DNA of 5,684 nucleotides from Haloarculaceae archaeon (GTDB lineage: Archaea; Halobacteriota; Halobacteria; Halobacteriales; Haloarculaceae): the NCBI GenBank assembly GCA_018609665.1, contig JAHENN010000202.1:1-5684 (forward strand), written 5' to 3'. The translations under genes were made by a program, and so were the position numbers. The notes under the pieces are model-generated. The model had not been told where the DNA came from and ran no database searches. It worked only from the letters and a program-made list of their open reading frames with translations. Below are positions 1-4,966 of the stretch, piece by piece; position 1 is the stretch's first letter, and each line of letters opens with the position of its first letter.

Positions 1-156
1 GAACGCCGGGGCGTCGCCGCCCGGGTCCTCGGCCGTCCGGGCGCGGGCGGCGACGCGGTCGACGGGGTTGAGGCTGCGCCGCAGGCCGGTCGCCGCCCGC
101 TCGGCGAGCCGCCCCTCGAGGTCGAAGCCGTGGCCGCGGCCGCGTTGCAGCGACAT
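1..156 (-). CDS. bioF: 8-amino-7-oxononanoate synthase (KAPA synthase), N-terminal 52 residues only
   Basis: This is the start of a minus-strand gene that leaves the window at base 1. The ATG is at 156-154 and overlaps the bioU stop as TGATG, so the two are probably translationally coupled. The 52 visible residues begin MSLQRGRGHGFDLEGRLAER and continue with GLRRSLNPVDRVAARAR. This resembles the N-terminal helix of BioF and related PLP-dependent alpha-oxoamine synthases, where an 'L..RL.....GL.R.L' pattern precedes the substrate-binding region. The PLP lysine and the rest of the fold lie outside the window, so the assignment rests on this short helix and on position directly after bioB and bioU. 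BioF condenses pimeloyl thioester with alanine to give 8-amino-7-oxononanoate, the substrate that BioU would use. The frame is open to the edge. Confidence 0.75.
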   Translation of the reverse strand, partial: MSLQRGRGHGFDLEGRLAERAATGLRRSLNPVDRVAARARTAEDPGGDAPAF

Positions 157-1226
157 CAGAAGCCCGGCATCAGGTCGGCGGGACCGAAGACGCCGTACTC
201 GCCGGCGCGGTTCCGCCGGACGCCGGCCTTCAGGTAACCCAGCGCGGGCCCGTTGACGTTGGCCTCCATGCTCGTGTCGTCGTCCAGCCGGAACGTGTTC
301 GTGCCGCGCTCGCCGTCGAAGGTCCGGCCCGTCACCCGGACCGTCGTGGTGGTGGGCTTCTCGTCGGAGCGGAGGTCCAGAATCCCGCCGACGGTGACGT
401 CCTCGGCGTCGCAGATGCCGGCCCGCTCCAGCAGCACGTCGTCGGCGTGCTCCATGTCGGTGAACTCGATGCGGCCGTCGTGCTCCTCGACGATCTCCTC
501 GATCTCCTCGTCGGTGAGGTTCCGGGCGGTCTCGATGTCGTAGCCGTCCAGGTGGGCGATGTCCTCGCGGACGGTGCCGCGGTTGTCCTCGTAGCCGGAC
601 TTGAGGCCGACGCCCCACCAGATCTCGACCGCCTCGACCTCGACGAACGACTGGGCGGCAAGCGCCGCCGCGCCGGTCAGGAAGCCGGGCGTCGCGCCCG
701 CACCGCAGACGAACGTGATGCCCGACTCCTCGAAGGTCGCCTCGCGGTCGTCGAGGATGTCGATGACGCGGGAGCGCTTGAGCACGTCCACGAGGACGCC
801 CTCGTAGCCGGCATCGGCGAATCGCTCGCCGACCCGGGGGATGAAGTCGTGTTCGAGGTTCGGCAGGGCGATCAGGACGGCGTCGATGGCCGCCGACTCG
901 GCGATGACGTCGTCGATGGGCGTCTCGGTGGGGTCGGCCTGCGCCGAGGCGGCGACGCCCTTCATCTCGCCGGACTGCTTGACGGCCCCCGTGCCGCCGT
1001 CCGCCCGCGGGTCGTTCTCTCCGCTCGCGTCCGGGCGCGTCTCGCTCGCGATGTTCCCCTCGGTCGCCGCCAGCAGTTCGTCCACGTCGAGGCCGTCGTG
1101 GTCGACGGCGACGCCGTTGCGGTCGCAGGCCGCGACCGGCGTCAGGCCGCCCTTCTCGCGGGAGTAGTCGAGCGCGCGTCGTCCGATGCCGCCGGTGCCG
1201 AGAACGGCGAAGTCGATGTCGTCCAT
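156..1226 (-). CDS. bioU: BioU-type 7,8-diaminononanoate-forming enzyme (often annotated saccharopine dehydrogenase-like oxidoreductase)
   Basis: The 356-residue protein begins with a Rossmann NAD(P) site, VLGTGGIGRRAL (G10, G12, G15). Later landmarks are LPNLEHDF (121-128), VLVDVLKRSRV (144-154), CGAGATPGFLTGAAALAAQS (174-193), REDIAHLDGYD (220-230), MEHADDVLLERAGI (258-271), VTVGGI (277-282) and YGVFGPADLMP (344-354). From memory, this set matches cyanobacterial proteins once called saccharopine dehydrogenase-like and later shown to be BioU. That enzyme converts KAPA to the carbamate of 7,8-diaminononanoate, using the amino group of its own Lys124 in a single turnover. K150 in DVLKR is my inferred equivalent; the offset of 26 would fit the hydrophilic insertion at about residues 57-103. 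The position between bioB and bioF supports the role. The ATG follows bioB by 39 nt with no Shine-Dalgarno sequence. Homoserine or saccharopine dehydrogenase activity is the alternative, less likely in this operon. Confidence 0.8.
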   Translation of the reverse strand: MDDIDFAVLGTGGIGRRALDYSREKGGLTPVAACDRNGVAVDHDGLDVDELLAATEGNIASETRPDASGENDPRADGGTGAVKQSGEMKGVAASAQADPTETPIDDVIAESAAIDAVLIALPNLEHDFIPRVGERFADAGYEGVLVDVLKRSRVIDILDDREATFEESGITFVCGAGATPGFLTGAAALAAQSFVEVEAVEIWWGVGLKSGYEDNRGTVREDIAHLDGYDIETARNLTDEEIEEIVEEHDGRIEFTDMEHADDVLLERAGICDAEDVTVGGILDLRSDEKPTTTTVRVTGRTFDGERGTNTFRLDDDTSMEANVNGPALGYLKAGVRRNRAGEYGVFGPADLMPGF

Positions 1227-1265
1227 TGTGTGTCGTGTATGCCGTGTGAGTCGTCGTGGTGTCGG

Positions 1266-2378
1266 TCAGTCGTCCAGTTCGGTCGCGGCGTTGCTCGTCG
1301 CGGTCCCGACGGCGGTGTCCGGGTCGGGGTCGCGGTGTCGTTCCTCGACCTCGTCGGGGTCGAAGTCGTTGCTCGCCCGGTTCGGCTCGAGGCCGGCCCG
1401 CCGCATGATCTCGATGTCGTCGCCGGGGTCCTGGCCCTCCGTGGTGAGGTAGTCGCCGGTCAGCAGGCCGTCGGCGCCGGCCTCGAAGGGGAGGTGCTGT
1501 TCGTCCGGCGCGAGGTTGACCTCGCGGCCGCCGGTCAGCCGCACCCGCGAGTCGGGGTGCAGGAAGCGGTAGACCGCGATGGTCTTCAGCAGCTCCGCCT
1601 TCGAGATGGCGGCGTGGTCGCGGTCGCCCAGCGGCGTGCCCGCGACGGGGTTGAGGACGTTCACCGGCAGCGAGGAGACGCCGATCTCCTGCAGTTCGAC
1701 CGCGGCGTCGACGCGGTCGGCCGGCGACTCGCCCATCCCGAGGATGACGCCGGCACAGAGGTCCATGCCGACGGCCTTCGCCCGCCGCAGCGTCTTCAGC
1801 CGGTCCTCGAAGGAGTGGGTGCCGACCACCTCCGGGAAGTACCGCCGGGAGGTCTCGATGTTGTGGTTGTAGTGGTTCAGCCCCTCCTCGGCGAGGATCT
1901 CCGCCTCCGTCTCGGTCAGCAGGCCGAGGGAGGCGTCGACCTCGACGTCGGTCTCGTCGCGGACCAGCCGGATGGCCTCGAGTATCTCCGCCCACTCGTC
2001 GGGGCGGTGCTTCCTGGAGACGCCCTTCTCGGCGACGACGATGCCGAACCGCTGGGCGCCGTCGCGCTCGGCGCGCTCTGCGGCCTCCAGGACCTTCTCC
2101 GGGCCGAGGAAGCCGTAGGTGTCGATGCCGGTGTCGAAGTGCGCCGACTGCGCGCAGAAGCCGCAGTCCTCAGCGCAGTCGCCCGCCTTCGCGTTGACGA
2201 TGCTGCAGGCGTCGACGGTGCCGTCGGAGAACTCCCGCCGGACCAGGTCGGCACCGGCCGACAGCGGCTCGACCGGCTGCGCCAGCAGCGCGAGCCCGTC
2301 GGTCCTGTCGAGGCGCTCTCCGTCGAGGACCCGCCGGACCGCGTCGTCGACCGTTCGGTTGCCCGTCTCGTAAACCAC
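1266..2378 (-). CDS. bioB: biotin synthase (radical SAM)
   Basis: This 370-residue radical SAM enzyme inserts sulfur into dethiobiotin. The SAM [4Fe-4S] motif is CAEDCGFC (C68, C72, C75) after IVNAKAGD, as in BioB. Other BioB landmarks are HYNHNIETS (169-177), the LCAGVILGMGE strand (207-217), SLPVNVLNPVAGTPL (236-250) and RLTGGREVNL (280-289). Of the four E. coli auxiliary [2Fe-2S] ligands, the Cys188 counterpart (C208) and the Arg260 counterpart (R280) are present. The positions of Cys97 and Cys128 appear to be glycine in RFGIVVAEKG (near 112) and serine in VDASLGLL (150). The final 35 or so residues are an acidic, probably disordered tail. The start is GTG at 2378, giving MVYETGNRTVDDAV; it lies about 26 nt below a TATA-like element, so the transcript is probably leaderless. 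It is the first gene of a bioB-bioU-bioF operon. Confidence 0.93.
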   Translation of the reverse strand: MVYETGNRTVDDAVRRVLDGERLDRTDGLALLAQPVEPLSAGADLVRREFSDGTVDACSIVNAKAGDCAEDCGFCAQSAHFDTGIDTYGFLGPEKVLEAAERAERDGAQRFGIVVAEKGVSRKHRPDEWAEILEAIRLVRDETDVEVDASLGLLTETEAEILAEEGLNHYNHNIETSRRYFPEVVGTHSFEDRLKTLRRAKAVGMDLCAGVILGMGESPADRVDAAVELQEIGVSSLPVNVLNPVAGTPLGDRDHAAISKAELLKTIAVYRFLHPDSRVRLTGGREVNLAPDEQHLPFEAGADGLLTGDYLTTEGQDPGDDIEIMRRAGLEPNRASNDFDPDEVEERHRDPDPDTAVGTATSNAATELDD

Positions 2379-2399
2379 TCTAGTTCGGGCAGTTTACAC
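2368..2399 (-). promoter_or_regulatory. Probable BirA (biotin repressor) operator over the bioB start
   Basis: Read on the minus strand the site is GTGTAAACT, 14 bases, then GGTTTACGA. The core halves GTAAAC and GTTTAC (2392-2397 and 2370-2375) are perfect inverted repeats 16 bp apart. The biotin-operator consensus I remember for bacteria is TTGTAAACC-N14/15-GGTTTACAA; the half sites here match at 7 of 9 and 8 of 9 positions with an allowed spacer. The site overlaps the bioB GTG start and the predicted transcription start, so a bound repressor would block the preinitiation complex or early elongation. BirA proteins with a DNA-binding domain are known in some archaea; no birA is in this window. 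Binding is inferred. Confidence 0.72.
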
Positions 2400-2400
2400 G

Positions 2401-2408
2401 ATAATAAA
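2401..2408 (-). promoter_or_regulatory. bioB TATA box
   Basis: The minus strand reads TTTATTAT here, an AT-rich island in otherwise very GC-rich DNA. Its centre is about 26 nt upstream of the bioB GTG, the usual distance from an archaeal TATA box to the transcription start, so the mRNA would start at or within a few bases of the start codon. It lies in the 47-nt gap after the thioredoxin stop, so the biotin operon probably has its own promoter. Confidence 0.65.
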
Positions 2409-2425
2409 GCTACCGGGCGGCGCGG

Positions 2426-2815
2426 TCAGGCGTGGGCCTCGACCGCCTCGACGAGCGTCGCCTCGTCCTGGACGCCGACCATCCGGTCTTCGGGCTCGCC
2501 GTCGACGAACAGATACAGCGTCGGGACGCCCTGGACCTGGTACTGCGCCGCGAGCTCCTGGTGGGCGTCGATGTCCACCTTGACGACGGCCGCCGCCGTC
2601 GACTCGGCGACCGACTCGACGGTCGGTTCGAGCATCTTGCAGGGGCCACACCAGTCGGCGTAGAAGTCCGCGAGCACGACGTCGTGTTCCGACAGCAGCT
2701 CCTCGAGGTGGTCACTGCCCTCGACGTGGACCGGCTCGTCGGGCGTCTCCGCCTGGCTGCGGAGCTGCTCTTTCTTCTGCTCGCGGATGTCCTCGATGTC
2801 TCCTGCGTCACTCAT
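2426..2815 (-). CDS. thioredoxin
   Basis: A 129-residue cytoplasmic thioredoxin. The redox motif FYADWCGPCK has C56 and C59, the buried Asp is D50 in VLADFYADW, and the cis-proline is P98 in VPTLYLF, which is followed by the usual GEPEDRMVG strand turn. The fold starts near residue 35; residues 1-33 are a charged extension (IREQKKEQLRSQ, then an acidic linker) absent from minimal thioredoxins of about 105 residues. I choose the ATG at 2815 (MSDAGDIEDIREQ) because a TATA-like element lies about 26 nt upstream and the frame above it encodes no thioredoxin-like sequence. It should reduce protein disulfides, with a thioredoxin reductase encoded elsewhere. It is on the same strand as the biotin operon, 47 nt upstream. 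A link to the Fe-S enzyme BioB is possible but unproven. I give no number because haloarchaea carry several paralogues. Confidence 0.93.
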   Translation of the reverse strand: MSDAGDIEDIREQKKEQLRSQAETPDEPVHVEGSDHLEELLSEHDVVLADFYADWCGPCKMLEPTVESVAESTAAAVVKVDIDAHQELAAQYQVQGVPTLYLFVDGEPEDRMVGVQDEATLVEAVEAHA

Positions 2816-2834
2816 ACCGTCTCGTAGCACCGAA

Positions 2835-2855
2835 CCCCGATTAATTCCTTCGGGG
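2835..2855 (-). promoter_or_regulatory. Thioredoxin promoter with an inverted repeat around the TATA element
   Basis: The minus strand carries GAATTAA (2841-2847), about 26-28 nt upstream of the thioredoxin ATG, which is consistent with a leaderless transcript. A perfect 6-bp inverted repeat, CCCCGA (2835-2840) and TCGGGG (2850-2855), flanks the AT-rich centre and could be a regulator site. Confidence 0.5.
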
Positions 2856-2900
2856 AACTGTGCGGCCCGCACAGACGACGGCCCCGGCGGCCACCGCCAA

Positions 2901-2910
2901 CAGTTAAGTG
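2901..2910 (+). promoter_or_regulatory. Core promoter of the PRC-barrel gene
   Basis: CAGTTAAGTG begins 31 nt upstream of the ATG at 2932, and its TTAA centre is about 27 nt away, the distance expected for a TATA element of a leaderless haloarchaeal gene. The same ten bases occur on the minus strand upstream of the DHH gene at 4687-4696. Confidence 0.5.
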
Positions 2911-2931
2911 GAATCGACTCGACCGGCTGCC

Positions 2932-3213
2932 ATGGAGTCAGAGCCCGCCCCACAGGAGATCACGTCGCTCGTCGGCCGCGAAGTCTACTCGAACAACGGC
3001 GTGTTCGTCGGCGAGGTCGAGGACCTCCGGCTGGACATGACCGACGAGCGCGTCACCGGCCTGGCGCTCGGACGGATCAACCGCGAGCTGTTCGACGACC
3101 GCGTCGAGGACGCAGACGGCGTGCTGCTGCCGTACCGCTGGGTCCGGGCCGTCGGGGACGTGGTGCTGGTCAACGACGCCGTCGAGCAACTGAAGACGGA
3201 CGACGACGATTAA
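2932..3213 (+). CDS. Small PRC-barrel domain protein (possibly CdpB-like)
   Basis: A 93-residue protein with no signal peptide or membrane segment. After a ten-residue leader it shows a PRC-barrel pattern: ITSLVGREVYSNNGVFVGEV (10-29), then DLRLDMTDERVTGLAL (31-46), a central ELFDDRVEDADGVLLPYRWV (52-71) and a last strand VGDVVLVND (74-82), followed by an acidic tail. Such single-domain PRC-barrel proteins are common in haloarchaea. Two of them (CdpB1, CdpB2) take part in FtsZ-based division through SepF, and the overall look is compatible, but I cannot decide orthology by eye. I use the ATG at 2932, not the in-frame GTG at 2908, because of the promoter spacing and because the extra eight residues add no domain. 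Its TAA overlaps the stop of the convergent DHH gene. Confidence 0.8.
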   Translation: MESEPAPQEITSLVGREVYSNNGVFVGEVEDLRLDMTDERVTGLALGRINRELFDDRVEDADGVLLPYRWVRAVGDVVLVNDAVEQLKTDDDD

Positions 3214-4661
3214 CCGCCGTTGGAGCCGTCGCCGCCGCTCTCGAGGCCCATCGCCTCGAACAGCTTCGCCCTGACGGCCTCCTCGGTCAACTCCAGCAGC
3301 GTCTCCCTGTTGTCGCCGGCAATCTCCAGGCCCGTGAAGATGCCCAGCGGAATCTCCGCGGAGGCGTCCGTCGAGTGGCCCACCACCTCGCCGACGTCCT
3401 CGAAGGCGTCCTGGAGGACGCTGCCGATGTTCATCCGGATGTCCTCCGAGCGGGCCGCCAGGTAGATGGTGTCGTCGGCGATGGCGAACACCGCCGAGGT
3501 GGTGATGCCCTCGAGGTTGAGGAGGTGCTGGGCGGCCTGCGAGAGGGCGTCGCGGTCGCGGATGAAGCCGGCGTTCGACACCAGGTGCGACCCCTTCACC
3601 TCGCGGTTCCGGATGGCCTCCGCCAGCACGTCCAGCGTCTCGGGGCTCATCGACGGCGACTCCACCTGCTCGAGCGTGTCGTGGTCGGCGAAGGGGTGAA
3701 GATACGCCGCCGCCGTCAGGTCCGCCGGCGTCGTGTCCCGCTTGAAGTCCAGCGTCTCCGCGCGGATGCCGTACAGCAGCGCCGTCGCGACCGCCTCCGG
3801 CAGGCTGAGGTCGAACTCCTGGACGTACTTCGTCAGGATGGTCGACGTCGAGGAGACGTTCGGCCGGATGTCGCTGAACTCGGGGTCGTACTCCACCTCC
3901 GGCTCGAAGTGGTCGATGAAGACGTCGACGTCCGTCTCGACGACCGGGTCGGAGGCCTTCGCGCAGTCGACCAGCGCGAGGGTATCGTAGTCGTCGAGGT
4001 CGACGTCGCCGAGCGGCGACAGCTCGATGCCGAGCAGGTTGACGAACGCGCGGTTCTCCTGGTGGCCGATCTCGCCCTCGTAGAGGATGTCGGCGTCGAC
4101 GCCCTGCGCCTCGGCGATGGCCTGCAGCGCGACGGCGGAGGCGATTGAGTCCGGGCCCGGCGAGCGGTGGGCGAGGACGGCCAGCCGGTCGCCGTCGCCG
4201 ATGACCGCCGCGAGCCGTTCGGCGCGGTGTTCGATTTCGCCCTGCTCGAGCGCCCGCAGCGCCGACTTCGCGATGACCGCCGAGGGATTGATTACGACGT
4301 CGGCGCCGACCTCCTGCAGCTCGTCGGCCGTGACGGGGTCCGACGCCCGGGCGACGAGGAACTTCTCGTCGCTGGCGGCCCGGATGCTCTCGACGGCGAC
4401 CCGGTTGGCCTCGACGTCCGACGAGAGGATGAGCACGACGTCGCGGTCGGCGACGGCCTCGACGACCGCCCCGTCGCGGATGTCGGCGGTCCTGGCGTCG
4501 AGGTCCTGGTCCCGCAGCGCCTCGACCCGCCCCTCGTCGCGGTCCAGGATGAGTACGTCCTTGTCGCCCGACTCCAACTCCTCGGCGACGGCATGACCGA
4601 CGCTGCCGCAGCCGAGGATGGCGTACGACGACATCGACGTCATGGAGGCGGCCCCGTTCAT
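3210..4661 (-). CDS. TrkA-N (Rossmann) / DHH-DHHA1 phosphoesterase-family fusion protein
   Basis: A 483-residue soluble protein. Residues 12-135 form a TrkA-N/RCK-type Rossmann domain: YAILGCGSVGHAV carries G17, G19 and G22, and VLILDRDEGRV has the strand-end acid D40. Residues 155-320 resemble a DHH phosphoesterase domain: LAHRSPGPDSIASAVAL (163-179), LALVDCAKASD (228-238), FIDHFEPEVEYDP (248-260), SSTSTILTKYV (270-280) and YGIRAETLDF (297-306). The C-terminal DHHA1-like part includes VVGHSTDASAEIPLG (426-440). Related DHH proteins hydrolyse nucleic-acid ends, nanoRNA or cyclic dinucleotides with two metal ions. Here the first motif has Gly169 where PD.D usually has Asp, and DHH reads DHF, so activity is uncertain. 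The first ATG (4661) fits the promoter distance; MSSYAILG at 4634 is a plausible alternative start. Confidence 0.88.
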   Translation of the reverse strand: MNGAASMTSMSSYAILGCGSVGHAVAEELESGDKDVLILDRDEGRVEALRDQDLDARTADIRDGAVVEAVADRDVVLILSSDVEANRVAVESIRAASDEKFLVARASDPVTADELQEVGADVVINPSAVIAKSALRALEQGEIEHRAERLAAVIGDGDRLAVLAHRSPGPDSIASAVALQAIAEAQGVDADILYEGEIGHQENRAFVNLLGIELSPLGDVDLDDYDTLALVDCAKASDPVVETDVDVFIDHFEPEVEYDPEFSDIRPNVSSTSTILTKYVQEFDLSLPEAVATALLYGIRAETLDFKRDTTPADLTAAAYLHPFADHDTLEQVESPSMSPETLDVLAEAIRNREVKGSHLVSNAGFIRDRDALSQAAQHLLNLEGITTSAVFAIADDTIYLAARSEDIRMNIGSVLQDAFEDVGEVVGHSTDASAEIPLGIFTGLEIAGDNRETLLELTEEAVRAKLFEAMGLESGGDGSNGG

Positions 4662-4686
4662 GATAGCCGGCTCGACGGCCGGGACG

Positions 4687-4696
4687 CACTTAACTG
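4687..4696 (-). promoter_or_regulatory. Core promoter of the DHH fusion gene
   Basis: The minus strand reads CAGTTAAGTG, identical to the element upstream of the PRC-barrel gene. It begins 35 nt upstream of the ATG at 4661, so the transcript would have a leader of only a few bases if that start is used, or about 30 nt if translation begins at 4634. Confidence 0.5.
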
Positions 4697-4751
4697 GCCC
4701 GTACTCTCCACAGCGTGGGAGTCGATCCCGTCGCCGTACGGGAACGCAACC

Positions 4752-4758
4752 TATTTAC
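4752..4758 (+). promoter_or_regulatory. tRNA-Lys promoter (TATA-like)
   Basis: TATTTAC is an isolated AT-rich run centred about 30 nt upstream of the first base of the tRNA, a suitable distance for an archaeal TATA box with a very short 5' leader. Confidence 0.5.
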
Positions 4759-4784
4759 TGCGACCGCGATTACCCGTATCCGCT

Positions 4785-4858
4785 GGGCCGATAGCTCAGT
4801 CAGGGAGAGCGACGGCCTCTTAAGCCGTCGGTCGGGGGTTCAAATCCCCCTCGGCCCG
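4785..4858 (+). tRNA. tRNA-Lys (anticodon CTT)
   Basis: A complete 74-nt cloverleaf, read by eye. The acceptor stem GGGCCGA (4785-4791) pairs fully with TCGGCCC (4851-4857), and the discriminator base is G4858. The D stem is GCTC/GAGC (4794-4797, 4807-4810). The anticodon stem ACGGC/GCCGT encloses the loop CTCTTAA (4817-4823), with anticodon CTT at 4819-4821, which reads AAG (Lys). The variable loop has five bases, and the T stem GGGGG/CCCCC closes the loop TTCAAAT. There is no intron and no encoded CCA. Its 3' end is copied downstream. Confidence 0.96.
4836..4858 (+). repeat. 23-bp direct repeat, copy 1 (3' end of tRNA-Lys; att-like)
   Basis: The last 23 bases of the tRNA gene, from inside the T stem to the discriminator base, recur exactly at 4967-4989. 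Identity stops at the tRNA end, as expected for an attachment site used by a tyrosine integrase, which leaves the intact tRNA on one side and a fragment on the other. Confidence 0.8.
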
Positions 4859-4924
4859 TGCGACGAGCCCGCGAGCGGCGCGAACGGAGTGGGCGGAGCG
4901 AGCAGGCGGGTGAACCGGCAGAGC

Positions 4925-4936
4925 GGGATTTGAACC
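4925..4936 (-). repeat. Inverted T-arm fragment
   Basis: GGGATTTGAACC is the reverse complement of GGTTCAAATCCC, the T-loop core of the tRNA-Lys gene. On the minus strand it continues as CGCTCTGC, unlike the tRNA-Lys acceptor end, so it may come from the tail of a different tRNA. The would-be T stem (CGTGG against CCCGC) pairs at only two of five positions, so this is not a working tRNA. Confidence 0.55.
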
Positions 4937-4966
4937 ACGCGAGACGAGCGAAGCGAGTCCCGCACC

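Noticed and set aside
156..1226. Annotation as saccharopine or homoserine dehydrogenase
   Set aside because: Only the Rossmann fold supports it; the conserved motifs and the bioB/bioF neighbours favour BioU.
2379..2425. Biotin riboswitch upstream of bioB
   Set aside because: The transcript is probably leaderless, leaving no RNA leader to fold; the palindrome fits a DNA operator better.
447..2663. A plus-strand open frame of 738 codons across the biotin operon
   Set aside because: It is antisense to bioU, bioB and thioredoxin, which all have clear family motifs. The encoded Val/Asp/Arg/Leu-rich sequence shows no domain and is the usual product of the complementary frame in GC-rich haloarchaeal genes.
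2816..2953. A longer thioredoxin start at 2953
   Set aside because: The extra 46 residues cross the thioredoxin promoter and overlap the divergent PRC-barrel start; nothing in them resembles a thioredoxin or a signal peptide.
2787..4148. A plus-strand open frame of 453 codons
   Set aside because: It overlaps the PRC-barrel gene in another frame and runs antisense to the DHH gene; composition is Arg/Val/Asp/Gly-rich with no recognisable motif.
2938..4689. A minus-strand open frame of 583 codons in the DHH region
   Set aside because: It is a shifted frame of the DHH gene, extremely rich in Arg and Gly, unlike acidic haloarchaeal proteins.
4703..4721. Imperfect palindrome ACTCTCCAC/GTGGGAGT upstream of the tRNA
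   Set aside because: One bulge and no clear placement relative to either promoter; short matches of this kind are common in GC-rich DNA.
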